Origin: Tricholoma matsutake | Taxonomy: Eukaryota > Basidiomycota > Agaricomycetes > Agaricales > Tricholomataceae | Direction: 5' to 3' | Assembly (NCBI GenBank): GCA_026075535.2 | Contig: AP026541.1 | Span: forward strand, 6,634,001-6,698,000 | Length of the DNA stretch: 64,000 nucleotides | Shown here: positions 1 through 12,001 of the stretch, piece after piece | Layout of the letters: the number at the start of each line of letters is the position of its first letter | Numbering within the stretch: the stretch's first letter is position 1 | Program-made: the position numbers and the translations under genes | The notes under the pieces: generated by a model | What the model was told of the DNA's origin: nothing | The model's database searches: none | The model's input: only the letters and a program-made list of their open reading frames with translations

Positions 1-17
1 CCCTTCTGCACAACAAG

Positions 18-452
18 ATGCTCAAACCTCCACTAATGGATCCTGCTGTCACCCAAGCACCCCCAGTGTCAACAATAGCACTGTCCCCCACACATTTCGA
101 CTGGGCTGAAGATATTGAATCAATACCCATTGCCTATAAGCCACCACGAGATCTTTCAGCCCTGCATCCAAGTACCCCCCATCCATTTGCAACATTACAA
201 CAACATGCTTGCCAAGGCCCTGTCACTCATGGGAACTACCCATCTCATGCTCACACCATTGACTGGAGTGCCATCTACTCAAAACCCAATGTAGTTACAT
301 GCCAACATCCTTCTGGCATTGCACCTGGAAAGCCTGTCATCACAATTCTGTCAAAAACTCAACCTCAGACACCAGTCCCTTGGAATATGTCAGTACCAAA
401 AATTGATTGGGATGGAGATCCTCGACTGATGGATTTGAGTCATGCTCTTTGA
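18..452 (+). CDS. Unrecognised proline-rich ORF, probably TE-associated, possibly 5'-partial
   Basis: The frame stays open to the left edge of the window, so the ATG at 18 may be internal. The 144-residue product is rich in Pro, Ser and His. It has no catalytic motif I recognise, only acidic-aromatic patches such as FDWAEDIESIPI and KIDWDGDPRLMDL. The surroundings are purely TE-derived. Downstream, 453-758 is non-coding. I infer a fragment of a repetitive fungal ORF, possibly the tail of a gag-like gene, but no function can be assigned. Confidence 0.35.
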   Translation: MLKPPLMDPAVTQAPPVSTIALSPTHFDWAEDIESIPIAYKPPRDLSALHPSTPHPFATLQQHACQGPVTHGNYPSHAHTIDWSAIYSKPNVVTCQHPSGIAPGKPVITILSKTQPQTPVPWNMSVPKIDWDGDPRLMDLSHAL

Positions 453-620
453 GCTTTGGGATGGGCACCTTGTTGAGTCTTTCTTTGTTATCTTTTATCA
501 CCCATAGAATTTTTCTGGTCACATTGTTTATATTATTCCTACACCTATTGTTCTGTTTCTTTTCTTCTTTTCTTTCTTTCTGAGGCAACAAGGACGTCGC
601 CATTTGGGACATGGGTGCAT

Positions 621-646
621 GGAGTAGGGTGCCTGGCACCTACTCC
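621..646. repeat. Near-perfect inverted repeat (hairpin)
   Basis: The arm at 621-633 (GGAGTAGGGTGCC) is followed after one base by its reverse complement at 635-646 with one base missing. It lies in the non-coding stretch 453-758, just outside the left LTR of element A. No gene is visible in that stretch. Confidence 0.6.
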
Positions 647-758
647 AGGTAGTCATGTGACTTAGTCAGTAGTCATGCATGTTGTAGATAGAGGGACAAC
701 AAGCTTGTTAGCCATCCACTGCATTGCCTGAGTGAGGACCGCCTCTGGCGTGTCCACC

Positions 759-1083
759 TGTAAAGTACATGACTCAGCTCAGCCCATTTGAGATAGTGGC
801 AAAGTCTATAGATTACCTGTAAAGTACATGACTACAGATAATAGAATAAGTATAATGTTCATGAGTATGTAGAGAAAGGGATACTCACCTCCGCTCAGCC
901 CACTCGAGGTAGTGACAAAGTCTGAGGGAAGATATCCATGACTACAAGATATAAGTGATACAGCTAAACTGTAACACACAGCAGGATAGTAATAAAGAAA
1001 GGGATCATATGTAGGAACAAAATTGTCCTATAAAGAACTAAATGAATGTACAAACATGATACCATGGATTTCATGCTCCAACA
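759..1083 (-). repeat. 3' LTR of element A (core)
   Basis: Sequence from 759 (TGTAAAGTACATGACTCAG) to about 980 matches 5899-6112 in the right LTR. The inner end is CTCCAACA at about 1083, followed by a C-rich tract. Two internal copies of a CTCAGCTCAGCC...GGTAGTG motif are present in each LTR. The LTR may start near 720, where GAGTGAGG resembles the right LTR start at 5278. Confidence 0.6.
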
Positions 1084-1090
1084 CTCCCCC

Positions 1091-4000
1091 TCAATCCTTG
1101 CATAGTCTGAGTGAGTAAGCAAAATGCTTGACTTTTGTGCTTGGGAGGGCTTTTGTAAGAGTGTCAGCAATCATATTTTCTGTGGGACAGTAAACAAGCC
1201 TGAGCTTTCCCTCAGCAATGATCCAGCATATGAAATGGAAATGGATGTTGATGTGTTTCATTTGGGCATGGTGATCACAAGTGAGTGCAATTGCACCCTG
1301 ATTATCTCCATAAAGTGTTGTTGGGCTGGTAAATTTCCCAAGAATTTCCCCAATCAAAGATTGGAGCCAAAGCGCCTCCTTGGTAGCATGGGTCATTGCC
1401 ACATATTCTGTCTCATTGACAACACAATGATCTCTTTTTTCTTTGAGCTCCATGACACTGTGCCTCCATCAAGTAAGAAAGTGTATCCAGATATGGCCTT
1501 CCTGTCCTCATGCATAGAACCATCTGCATCTGTGTAGCCCTCCAATTTGGCTGATGAATCACCATATGTCATCCAAAGGTCTTTGGTGCCAGTGAGGTAG
1601 GCAAAAATGTGTTTTGCAGTGTTCCAGTGCACTAATCTGGGGTTATCAGCAAGTTTCAAGAGAACCCTGACTGCGTAGGTGATATCTGGTCTTGTGCCAA
1701 GGGATACATACATCAATGAATCTACAGCTTCTCAATATGGCTTGTCTTTCATCTCAGCAAATTCCTACATGGTCTTGGGGCTTTGGGAGATAAAGAAGTG
1801 CATGCTAGGGTCCATGGGCATTGCAACAGGCTTGACATTCTTGAAGCTGTATTGGCTCAATATTGAGTTGATGTAGGACTTCTGTGAGAGTCCAATTGTC
1901 CCAGCTACACAGTCACATTTTATGGCAATCCCTAGGATCCAGTTAATTTCCCCAAGATCAGAAATTTCAAATGCTTTCCTGAGCTCTGTTTTAATTTTCT
2001 CCTCTAGCTCCACTGATGATGCAACAGCTGAACAGTCATCAACGTGCAATTCTAATGCCATCACCGACTCCCCCTCAACCTGGTAGAAGACCCCTTGGTC
2101 AACTTCACACCTCTTCATTTGCAGTGCCCCCATCAAGACACTTGAGAACTTATGGTACCAGTGCCTGCCACTCTGGCATAGTCCATAAATAGGTTTGAGT
2201 AGTCAGAGGACAAGGGTCTTATCATCCATTAGGTGGATGCCAGGAGGTAGGCACATATAAATAACTTCCCCTTCTTGAATTCACTGTTTAGACAGATGCC
2301 TATGACATCGACTTGGTGGATGTGTTGGCAATTTGTTGGGCTTTGAAGTGGTGGGCTCATCAAGTTCAGCATCCTCCCCCTCAAGCAGAACATTCTCATT
2401 GTGAGGGGTAGCTTCATAAGTGACTGAGAATTTGACATTCCTCTCAACTCCCACTGACTTCTTATTGGGCCAATAGATCCTGTGTGCAGCACTCATGTCA
2501 TCATATGGCCTTCTTTTGCCCTGATGCCAACCTTTCCTGTCATCTCATCATGGACCCACAATTTGCAACCCCATTCAGGGAGATCTTGGAGATCAGGTGG
2601 CTTCTGATTGACAGCTTCATAGGGGGTCCAACCATTTAAAGCCTTGGTCAATGTGCAATTTTTCAAGACTACCGCATGTAGAAGTGCTCCCCCCACAGAA
2701 ATCAAGGTAAGCCGGTGGCCCAAAGCATAGCTCAGACTTTCTCATTAACATGTGATTTAGTCACTCAGAAACACCATTCTGCTCTGGGGTGTCATGGACT
2801 GTGAGCTTCCTCACTGTCCTCTTGCTGTCAAGGTATCCAATTAGCTCCATTGACATGTACTCCCAACCACAATCAGAATGCAGGCATGCAATCCCAACAT
2901 TGAGGTGTTTCTCAATCCATGCCTCGAATGCCTTGTATGCCTCAAGAATGTCCTTCATCTGAAGTAGGCATACCATTGTTCATCAGCTATGGTCATCTGT
3001 GAAGCTAACCAAATACTTTCAACCACCTAGTGTAGCAACTTTCAGTGGTCCCCACAAATTCTACCAAACTTCTTTGCCAAATCTGGTTGCCCTCTCACCC
3101 TGGTGGACTTCAGGGATTTCTTGGTGTGTCAATTTTACTTTGACACATGCTTCACACTCCTTGGGCTCATCTGAAGGGACAATCTTTAAGCCTGTCACCA
3201 GCCCTTTAGCGACTAGGTCATGGGCAGCACAAGGTGCAATATGACTGGGCTTCACAACATGTGCTGATGGCTTCTTGATGTCTCTGATCACCCAATACAG
3301 AGACTGTCTGTTTGGTATAACACTGACCAGTTCCCTATCACTCCTGCAAATCTGGCAGCATCTGTTACCAAATAAGCACATATACCCAGCATTGTCAATG
3401 GGTCCAACCAATATTAGGGTTATACTGATAGATGCAGTTTATAGAATGGAAGTGAGGCAGATTGTAGTGGTGATGCAGCTGTTAGGGATGGATATGAGTA
3501 TGTCCCCTATTCCACCTGAGTGGAATTCCTGCTGATTAGCAGCAGTCAGGGTCTTCAGTGTGGTGGACTGAAATTCTATAAAGTCCTCTCTGATCAGCAT
3601 CATATGGTGACTAGTGCCTGAACCATATAAGTCCCATATCTGACCCTTTTGAATAGGCAGGTGGTGATGCCATCATGGTGAGGGTTCTTGATGATGCATG
3701 AAATGGTTTGCCCCATACCATGTCCCACTCAGCAGCTAGTGCTGGCACATCCATTGGGGAAAAAGGATTGTCATCCTTCCCATCAGTGCTAACAGTGGCT
3801 ACATGATTGGCAACCCAATCAGTGATGCGAGTTTCCAGCAACTATTCATTGTCTTCCTCTAATTTGAGAATCCCAGCTGTGTCAGGATCCTCGCTGTCAG
3901 GTAGGTTATTCCTGAGATCAATGTCACAGCAGTGACCAACTTGAAAGACAACAGTGTGATGCTCATTGTCGTGTGCACTCCCCTGGTCAGATTGCTCAAG

Positions 4001-5191
4001 AGGGATCAAGTCAGGCATGTTGGGGTTGGTAACATTGTTGTTGTTGCCATTGTCTGATACAATGTGCAAGCTGTGAGGTAGAATGAGTTCCCACAGTGAT
4101 CTGTTGTAGACAGGGTCCTTGTATTGGTTGTCATACAGATTGAATGTGCTCCATGCTCCTGCAACCTCATTGAGAGTAGCACTGGCAGCAGTGTTTGTGG
4201 CAGCAGTGTTTGAGGAACCAGCACCAGGCTTTGGCTTTCTGTTCTCCTTTAGGTCATTGGACTTCTGGTCCTTCAACTTCTCATCTGTCTTAGGCATTGG
4301 GCACACATCAGATTTGTGGCCCTTGCTGCTGCAGTTCCAGCAGACCCCTTTAGGCTTCTGTGGTCCTTTCCCCTTGCTGCTCTTGCCTCCACCTGTTCTT
4401 GAGCCTGGTTTCTCACTTGCCATCATGCTTGCTGCTACACCTGTGTCCTTGGGCTTGGAGGTCTTCTTGTCAGCCTGACAATCACGACTCCTCCAATGTG
4501 AGGGTCATCATAGATTCAGGCGACATCTCCAGAAGCTTTGGATCCAAGGGTGCAATGGGGGTTGTTGCACTTGCTGTGCCAGCAGCATGTTGTACCATTG
4601 TGATGGCCCTTGTGTTTGCAGATATCTGGGCAATGAAGGATGGGAGGTGGGATGGGAGGAAGTTTATCACAAGGGTATGGTAGTCATTATCAGTGACTGC
4701 AACATCTGCATTCAGGAGTGTCTCATATTCAACATGAACATGGTCCATCTCAGCATGAAGGTTTGCACCTGGTGTGCAGTGCATGGCCATAAATTTTCAG
4801 CACATGTTTGAACATACAAGCATGGTCTTCTGTGTAAACTCAAGGATTATTGCTGACCACATCTCTGCGACAGTGCTCTTCCACATGTACTTGGTGAGGG
4901 TTGAGTCAGCCAGCTTCTGCAATAGAAGGTACATTGCTGTGTCCTCCTTCTCCTGTAGGCAGTCAAGGCCTTGACCTCATTCTCTGTAGCTGGTGACAAG
5001 AGGGTCAGCTTTACATCAGTGCTGTCGAAGTGCCCAAAAACCTGCTTCTGTTTCACTGTGATGATGAAACAGTGCTGGAATGTGACCCAGTTCTTTCTGG
5101 CTGCATCAAGCTTGTCAACAGCAGAGCTGAACTCACTGATGGAGACAGAGGTAGGTGTAGACATCAAGAATATGATTGTGAACAAGTGCAT
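1091..5191 (-). pseudogene. Broken copia gag-pol of element A
   Basis: Gag begins near 5164-5191 (MSTPTSVSISEF). It continues through 4482-4790 and 3842-4426, where a CX2CX4HX4C zinc knuckle (CWNCSSKGHKSDVC) is readable. A GAG-pre-integrase/integrase section follows (3061-3411, then 2761-2976 with LHSDCGWEYM and TPEQNGVSE, the latter holding the integrase Glu). Reverse transcriptase lies at 1765-2136 with HVDD in place of YVDD. RNase H/connection sequence lies at 1393-1716 and 1091-1453 (YGDNQGAIAL). At least seven frame breaks separate the parts. The family normally makes one polyprotein of about 1,300-1,500 residues. This copy cannot be functional. Confidence 0.85.
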
Positions 5192-5265
5192 TGATGAGTT
5201 GGATAGATAGATAGGTCAATGAGCATAAATTTGAGACTTGCTTTCTGGAAATTCAAGGAAGGTCA

Positions 5266-5277
5266 GGGCCCATAACC
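5266..5277 (-). other. Element A primer-binding site (half-tRNA-iMet type)
   Basis: GGGCCCATAACC on the plus strand matches the anticodon-arm sequence of eukaryotic initiator tRNA-Met. The same 12-mer sits next to the 5' LTRs of elements B and C. It directly abuts the presumed right LTR start (TACAAGAG, from an original TG). Confidence 0.55.
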
Positions 5278-5309
5278 TACAAGAGTGAGTATGGCCTGTA
5301 AAGTACATG

Positions 5310-5899
5310 TGTCAAAGACCGATTCCTCTGACTGGTTTTCTGCCACCTTTCCTGGCTGCCTTTCATCACAGCCCACCTCCTATCAGCAGCACTGCCTAGA
5401 GATGAAATTCTCTCATTTCCAATTCAATGAAATGGTTTCAGGATATTTGTCTTGGAGGCCAGTTTGCAAATTATCACAGCCTCAGAAACTTTGATCACCT
5501 CCGACCCTTAGTATTTAAGCTAGCTACTTTTGTCTTGTATTAGGCAGTTTGTAAATCAACAAAGTCACCCCACTTAATTCCAACCCAGTTAAACACTCCC
5601 AATCTTCTTCTAAGTCTATCTCAAACTTTAGCTCATTCTCCCCAGAAAACCTCTGGACCTCTGATCATCCTCTTAAACTCTTGTCTTGAAAGTGATGAGG
5701 AGAAGGGCGCAACTTCTTACAAGTTGAAGCCAAGTCCTTTCTATTCCCCTCACACTTGGTGCAGCACATCAAGTGGACTCTGCCCTGGAATCCCATCGGG
5801 TTCCCTTCCTTACTTCTGTCCACCCTTACTCTTCAACTTCTACTGACTGGATATGGCCAGAAATCCAATGACTTCCTTTGTCCAACTCAGAACTTAACA
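5310..5899 (+). repeat. Solo LTR (590 bp) nested in element A's LTR, TSD ACATG
   Basis: The insert starts TGTCAA at 5310 and ends TTAACA at 5899. It is flanked by perfect 5-bp direct repeats ACATG (5305-5309 and 5900-5904). Removing it rejoins TGTAAAGT-ACATG-ACTCAG exactly as in the left LTR of element A. A TATTTAAG box near 5511 and a pyrimidine-rich stretch downstream suggest plus orientation. No internal retroelement domain is present, as expected for LTR-LTR recombination. Confidence 0.85.
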
Positions 5900-6298
5900 A
5901 CATGACTCAGCTCAGCCTACTCAAGGTAGTGGCAAAGTCTATAGATTACCTGTAAAGTACATGACTACAGGTAATAGAGTAAGTATAACATTCATGAGTA
6001 TGTAGAGAAAGGGATACTCACCTCAGCTCAGCCCACTCAAGGTAGTGGCAAAGTCTGAGGGAAGATATCCATGACTACAAGGTATAAGTGATATGGCTAA
6101 ACTATAACACACTGATAGGTCCACCTCACGGCTAGAGCTCTGAAACAACTTCTGAACATTTTGGCAACCTCCCATTAGACTCCCATGGCAATCTGAACCC
6201 CTATGAACATTGATGAACTTCATGAAACCACTGCAAACCTATTTTGCAACCTTTCAAACTTTTCAAACTTGTTAGAATGACTTTGCAGAACTTTGAAT

Positions 6299-6572
6299 TG
6301 TTGGAGCAGACTATATACGCTGCACAGTGGAAGAGACAACACGTTCCTTACAACCTACCTGGGGTTTACTTAGACTTACAGCTAGGGTTAGCAGAGGTAA
6401 GAACACTGTATTCCTACTACGGTACAGGTTCTCCTTATATACATAATAATAAGGACGTCACATGACTCAGGAATGTGTTTACCGCATGTATGCGCAGTAA
6501 GCACAGTAACATGCGTATGCTGCATGTATTGCCTCATGTATACAGCATGCATCACTGGGATTAATTTCAACA
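6299..6572 (-). repeat. 3' LTR of element B
   Basis: 274 bp, TGTTGG...TCAACA on the plus strand. In element orientation it starts TGTTGAAATTAATCC and carries a TATATAAGGAG box about 115 bp in. It is preceded by a G-rich polypurine tract. Confidence 0.95.
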
Positions 6573-6604
6573 CCCCCCCTCAAACTGTACAGTGCTCTAA
6601 GCAG

Positions 6605-9600
6605 CTAAGTTTGAATCTCGAAAGTAATTCCGAGAGAGTCTCTAAATTTCCTGAATAGGACGGCGCCAAGGTTCTTTGTGAACATGTCAGCCGGATTATC
6701 ACTTCCAGGAATGAAAACGACTGTGACTTTGTCATTTTCTATGCATTCGTGGGTGTAGTGGTAGCGAATGTCTATATGTTTGGTCCTTCTTTCCTGAACT
6801 GGATTTGATCCAATAAAGATGGATCCCTGATTATCAGCGCAGATTGGTACGCGCTTCAGTGTATATCCAAGTTCCTGGAATAAGGACTCTATCCACACTA
6901 TCTGCCAACAAGTGTCGGAGAGAGCCATATATTCGGCTTCTGTGGATGACAGTGCTACAGTTTTTTGTAAATGGGACTGCCAGCACACAATGCCACTCGC
7001 CAGAGTAGCAAAGTAACCCATTGTAGATCGGCGCTTGACAGTGTCAGCTGCCCAATCAGAATCTGTGAAGGCCTGCAGCCCCTCGGATTTCTCTCCATCA
7101 TAGACTATACTGTACTTCTGGGTTCCCACCAGATAGCGCATTATGTACATTGCTTTGTCTAGATGTTCTTGGCTAGGATTAGCCAAGAATTGCGACATCT
7201 TGATTACCGCGTAAGCGATATCAGGTCGCGTTCCAAGCATCAGATACAATAAAGATCCGATCACAGACTGATATTTCGATCTAAGCGCCGCATTTGGCGT
7301 CGCTGTGTTCTCCAACGGTTTGTAGCCAGTCGGGAGCGGAGTGGGGGCAACTTTGGCATTTGTCATCTTGAACCTCTCAAGCACTTTGGCGAGATATTCT
7401 GTTTGATCGAGTTTGACTTTTGTAGCGGTCTGGGTGATGCGCATGCCTAAGAATTCCATGACTTTTTCAGTACTACGGCACTCCCAATGCTTCAGGCAAG
7501 CATTCTTCTTTTCATCCACAAGTTTCTTGTTCTTGCCCATGAACAAGCCATCGTCAACATAGACTAGCGCAATAATGATGCTGCCTGTCTTAGGATCCTT
7601 GTGTATGAAGATGCCAGCATCAGAGCTGGCGCGCACAAACCCAATGGTGTGCATAAATGCCTCTAGCTCTTTCCACCATGCTAGTGAAGCCTGTTTAAGG
7701 CCATACAATGCTCGGTGTAAGCGCATTACTTTGCGCTCTTTACCCTCGAGTCTGAAACCCTCAGGTTGATCCATATAGATCTCCTCATCAAGTTTGCCAT
7801 ATAAAAATGCGGTTTTTACATCTAGACCGGTCATATACATGCCTTCTAGAGACGCAAGGGCAAACATGAGGCGTACGGTCTCGTAGCGGACTACTGGTGA
7901 GAAAATCTCATCAAAGTCAATGCCTTCGACTTGTGAAAAGCCTTTGGCCATGAGTCTGGCTCATTTTCTTCCATCCGATTTCACGGAGAAAACCCATCTA
8001 TTTTTGATCGTTTTCCGATCATGTGGAAGATCGACGATATCATAGACTTGTCGCTTGCGAAGAGCCTCTAACTCTTCACGACAAGCCTGTTTCCACTCAA
8101 GTTGCTGCTGCCGGGGTAGGTGCGCAATATCGCAAAATTGGTTTGGAACTAGGCTTTTTCCGCTTGATGGTGTGACTGCTTTTGATAACAGCCAGCGGAT
8201 AAGCTCATCTCCACCTTCCTTGGTTATCTTTTTAATATAACCTGCTTCGTCCGGTTCCCCCATTGGGTAATCATGTTCTTGATTATTGGAATTGGGCACA
8301 CTCTCATGGGGTGCCGAACTCGGTCCAGCAACCGGTTCTTGCTGTTGAGGTCGTGGTCGTGTTCGGTTATGATCCAAATCTTGACCCACAGACTTCTTCC
8401 AATATCGATCACGCGCAATGTCTCTCTCTATGTCAGAGGGGAGTCGCTGTTCTCCATAGGTATTGCCGGGACGGTTTGGGATTTTCCTCTGCCTGCCTGA
8501 TCGACGGGGCAATTGCTGCCATTCCTGTTGATCTTCACGTCTTGGACAAAAGTCCTCAGTGTTAACTGGAGGTGGCAGAGGAGGAGCGTTAGTCGCATCG
8601 TCATGCGCCTTTTGCTCGCTTGGTAAATCATCATCATCATCTTCTAATGATGGAGGAAGGGGCGGATTTTGTGGCGGTATAGGGTCATCGCCATCCATTC
8701 CAGATGAGTGGTCGTCATCTTCTGGTTCTGGAGGTGGAAAATCACCAAGGTCTGTCTTGGCAGGAGTTTTAGCTCCGGGACAGCATGGGAACATTGTTTC
8801 ATCAAATAGTGCCATGGCACCAATGAATATTGCGCCATTTTGTCGCATGAAACGATATGCTTTAATGCCATCTTCTACTCCAAGGTACGTCATTAACTCC
8901 GATCGAGGAGATAATGTTGTTGGACATTTTTCCTTTGGTAGATAGACATAAGCACCGCAACTGAAGACCTTCAGATTGTTTAGATCTGGGCGGACCTTTG
9001 TCAGGTCCTCAAAAGGTGTCAGCCATTTCAGGCGCCTTATTGGGGTTCGGTTGTATAAATGTGTTGCATGTTCTATGCAAAATTCCCACCATGATTGTGG
9101 TAGACAAGCGGTGAATCGCAAGGTTTGCGACTTTTTCATTATTGTCCTTATGGCACACTCTGCGCGCCCGTTCTGCTGATGAACGTGGGGTGCAGACATC
9201 TCTATTTTGATGCCTAAGTCCTTGAGCTGTTTTTGTAGCTCACGATCCTTGAACTCCCCCCCTGGATCGACACGCCAGCGCTTGATTGTAGCGCCATATT
9301 GGGTTTTAGCCATCGCTTGAAATTGTCTAATCGCTGCAGCAGCGTCAGATTTCTTTCTGAGACATTGGACCCAAATATGTGACGTTTTGTCATCCAGAAA
9401 TACAATGAAGTATTTATGTTTGTGGTACGATAGTACCGGGAGTTCCTTTAGGTCGGAATGTATTAATTCAAAGGATTTGTCAGCTCGTGAGTCTGACTCG
9501 GGAAAAGATTTTGAGGTCATTTTCCCTTCTGCACACCCTGGACATATAATTTTGTCTTTAGGAATAATTAAATTCCTTGGGAATTTTATGGTGCTTTTAG

Positions 9601-10739
9601 GCATTTTCCCTAGCGCCTCTTTGGATGGGTGTCCAAGTCGCCTATGCCAAGTCAAGTAGTCAGCGACATAAATGGTTGCGACATTAACCTTTTTGGTGCT
9701 CAATATATGAGTCCGAGCCCAATAGATCGTGTCTTTCCTCCTTAGAGGGACACAATGCATGATTGGGTTTCCATGCTCGATAAATGAAATGTGTGCGGAG
9801 GAACCACGCACATCACTTCCGTCTTGTAAAAAGACCCCCATTGACATCAATCGAGTATTAATGTCGGGTATGTAGTAGACGGGGTATAACCGCGTTTCAC
9901 GTGTCTCTGACTTCCCATGACATACTACCTGGTGCTTAATGAAGACTGCTCCTTTTCCTACTATATGAGTAGTACCAGTGGCCATTTGGACCAAGGTAGA
10001 GTCCTTTCTCGGTAAAGGCTCGTAAGAAGCGAAATCTTTTATTTCACCAGTGAAGTGTTTTGATGCGCCTGAATCCATGATCCAGTCGGCACCTTTCTTA
10101 CAATCTCCCTTTGCACACATAGCACATATATTAAGATCTAAATAATTCCATGATACATTTAATAGCGGTAAAATTTCACATGAAAAGTTTGCTGTATTCA
10201 TAGGAATATTAATCTTAGTGCTTGTGGCAGGGAAAAGGACTGACCTGTCATCATACGCCCCTGTATCAAGGGGTTCATCGACGAGCATTTCGTCGATGGC
10301 TTTCCACACTTCCTCATCAGACACCGGAGGTTCAGATCCGAGGGAGACGGTATCGTCTTCTACCTCCTCGATCCTAGACTCAGGTTCTGGTTCTATCCTT
10401 CTTCTCTTTCCTTCTCACACCGTAAGGTGCTCTTCCAGTGGTCGCAGATTTTTCGCACTGCGCGGAAGTTGCATTTGCTCGAGGGTGTCTCGAGCTTGCT
10501 GATATTCAGCATAAACTGAACGAGAGGTAGAGGCTGCGCCCATATATGCCTGTGCAGGCGGTCGGCGGCGAGGATCCCTTGTGGGAGTGTGTTCGCGTCT
10601 TTCGATGCGCTGTATAAGCGGCATCGGCGGTATGATGGTGCCATTACCATTTATGGTGGTATAGGCTTTGGAGGCGAGGTGGGTATGTTTATCCTTCGGC
10701 TTCTCCTCCTTAGTCTTTCTGTCCCCACGTCGTCCACGC
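6605..10739 (-). pseudogene. Copia Pol polyprotein of element B, two premature UGA codons
   Basis: Read from about 10739 leftwards in the same frame as Gag. Domains in order: basic linker; aspartic protease (WIMDSGASKHFTG); GAG-pre-integrase (WHRRLGHPS); integrase with HSD, VDPGGEF and NGRAE (here followed by Cys where copy C has Arg); acidic Pro-rich linker; reverse transcriptase with FLYGKLDEEIYMDQPEGF and catalytic YVDDG; RNase H with DSDWAAD and ADNQGS. Premature UGAs lie at 10415-10417 and 7961-7963. At both sites copy C has CGA, so each is a single CpG transition. All catalytic motifs remain, so the decay is recent. Pol would act in cytoplasmic particles to copy the RNA and in the nucleus for integration. 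Confidence 0.92.
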
Positions 10740-10741
10740 TT

Positions 10742-11473
10742 TCAGGACGAGTCTCCATTGCTGTTTTGCCCTTCTTTGGGCTGCCATTTGGGGTTTCCCC
10801 CTTTGCGCGTAACAGCAGAAAGTTTGTTGGCCTGAGGCTGGCCAGCAGGCTTTCCTACTGCTGTGCGCCTTGAGGCTTCAGCAACAATGGAGTCCTTGAC
10901 ATGTTTAAATGTCAAGGCGCTAGTAGCAGTCGTGTTAAGGACCGTTGCGGACAAGGAATCATACTCGCGCAGCATTGCAGCAAGTAGAATCATTGCTTGC
11001 ACTAGCTCGGGGATGGCGACGTTAGCAGCCGTAAGGCGCTCAAATTTGTCTGCCATTCTAGCAATCTCCGGTGCGGGGTTCGCAGCTGGGATCTTGATCG
11101 CTATTGCGGACCTAAAGTCCGCGAAGACTTGGGAGGGGCCGTCCACACCATAATCGGTGCGGATGAGATCCCACACCTCCTCAGCAGTGTCCTTTGAGTT
11201 GGCACGCTGCCGAATGGAGGGGGCCAGGTGGAGCACTAGGCTACCAACGGCCTGGTCATTTTTGTTGCTCCAGGTCTGGAGCTTGGCATTAGCATCTGCT
11301 ACCAAAGTAGCATTCATCGCCGTCAAGGGAGGCGCTGGGGGCGGTTTTTGCTCCGCCCCACTAGTTATTTGCCAGAGGCCCTGAGACCTGAGCCACGCCT
11401 TCATTGAGTCGGCCCATTGAATGTAATTTGATCCGTCGAAAGTTTGAACGAGTTTCTCAAGAGTTGAAGACAT
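10742..11473 (-). CDS. Copia Gag of element B
   Basis: About 243 residues from the ATG at 11473 (MSSTLEKLVQTFDGSNYIQW); upstream in-frame sequence lacks an ATG. It has the UBN2/DUF4219-like copia Gag pattern (NYIQWADSMKAWLRSQGLW near the start, then an AEEVW...GVDGPSQVFADFR core). No CCHC zinc knuckle is present; the C-terminus is only basic (KRKGG-like, QPKEGQN). The frame ends in UGA and then continues in the same frame into Pol. Gag would form the particle. The ORF is undamaged here, unlike the Gag of copy C. Confidence 0.9.
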   Translation of the reverse strand: MSSTLEKLVQTFDGSNYIQWADSMKAWLRSQGLWQITSGAEQKPPPAPPLTAMNATLVADANAKLQTWSNKNDQAVGSLVLHLAPSIRQRANSKDTAEEVWDLIRTDYGVDGPSQVFADFRSAIAIKIPAANPAPEIARMADKFERLTAANVAIPELVQAMILLAAMLREYDSLSATVLNTTATSALTFKHVKDSIVAEASRRTAVGKPAGQPQANKLSAVTRKGGNPKWQPKEGQNSNGDSS

Positions 11474-11704
11474 GATTTTGTGGTGGCAGCTGTTAAAAGC
11501 GCTCAATCAGTCTTTTTACTCAATAAAACATGTTTAACGTTCTCAGGAGAAAACACTCCTTCAGAGTGGTTAACCCTAGTCAACCTAGGTTTTATGTGCA
11601 GCTCGCAGGGAGTGCAATGCAGCTCACAAAGAGCGCAAGGTTATAATTTGGAGACGATGAAGTCAACGTCGTTCGCAGCCAATTAAGGCGCGTTCGCGAT
11701 GTGC

Positions 11705-11722
11705 CCAGCAGGGCCCATAACC
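11705..11722 (-). other. Element B primer-binding site (half-tRNA-iMet type)
   Basis: The plus strand reads CCAGCAGGGCCCATAACC directly beside the 5' LTR. The GGGCCCATAACC core equals the anticodon-arm region of initiator tRNA-Met. Priming from a cleaved iMet tRNA, as known for Drosophila copia and yeast Ty5, is inferred. Confidence 0.75.
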
Positions 11723-11996
11723 TGTTGGAGCAGACTATATACGCTGCACAGTGGAAGAGACAACATGTTCCTTACAACCTACCTGGGGTTTACTTAGACT
11801 TACAGCTAGGGTTAGCAGAGGTAAGAACACTGTATTCCTACTACGGTACAGGTTCTCCTTATATACATAATAATAAGGACGTCACATGACTCAGGAATGT
11901 GTTTACCGCATGTATGCGCAGTAAGCGCAGTAACATGCGTATGCTGCATGTATTGCCTCATGTATACAGCATGCATCACTGGGATTAATTTCAACA
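11723..11996 (-). repeat. 5' LTR of element B
   Basis: 274 bp, almost identical to the left LTR. Followed by TSD TGAAT at 11997-12001. The sequence carries the element promoter (TATATAAGG box). Confidence 0.95.
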
Positions 11997-12001
11997 TGAA
12001 T

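Larger units (their letters stand above)
720..6298 (-). mobile_element. Decayed Ty1/copia retrotransposon (element A)
   Basis: The coding remnants run right to left: Gag, protease and integrase region, reverse transcriptase, RNase H. Related LTR sequence flanks both sides: about 720-1083 on the left (3' LTR) and from 5278 rightwards (5' LTR). The right LTR is split by a 590-bp solo LTR. It seems to continue to about 6298, where element B begins. A half-tRNA-iMet-type primer site (GGGCCCATAACC on the plus strand, 5266-5277) directly precedes the right LTR. A pyrimidine tract (CTCCCCCTC, about 1084-1092) abuts the left LTR as the polypurine-tract complement. The LTR pair differs in length and the outer end of the right LTR is unclear, so the right boundary is approximate. 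Many stops and frameshifts show an old, dead copy. Confidence 0.75.
6299..11996 (-). mobile_element. Full-length young Ty1/copia retrotransposon (element B)
   Basis: Two 274-bp LTRs (6299-6572 and 11723-11996) bound the element. By eye they differ at only two positions. A perfect 5-bp target duplication TGAAT flanks it (6294-6298 and 11997-12001). The 5' LTR is on the right. The PBS complement lies at 11705-11722 and the polypurine-tract complement at 6573-6581 (C7TC). Gag and Pol are in one frame, interrupted by a shared Gag/Pol UGA and two private UGA codons. Element C is a second copy in the opposite orientation. The small LTR divergence means recent insertion, but this copy is probably non-autonomous. 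Confidence 0.95.

Noticed and set aside
6113..6125. GTCCACC near 6119-6125 as target duplication of element A (also at 752-758)
   Set aside because: The right LTR seems to continue past this point, and the same heptamer occurs again near 13190, so the match is probably not a TSD.
8055..10650. Plus-strand ORFs across element B
   Set aside because: They are antisense shadows of the copia Pol frame; the same shadows appear antisense in element C.
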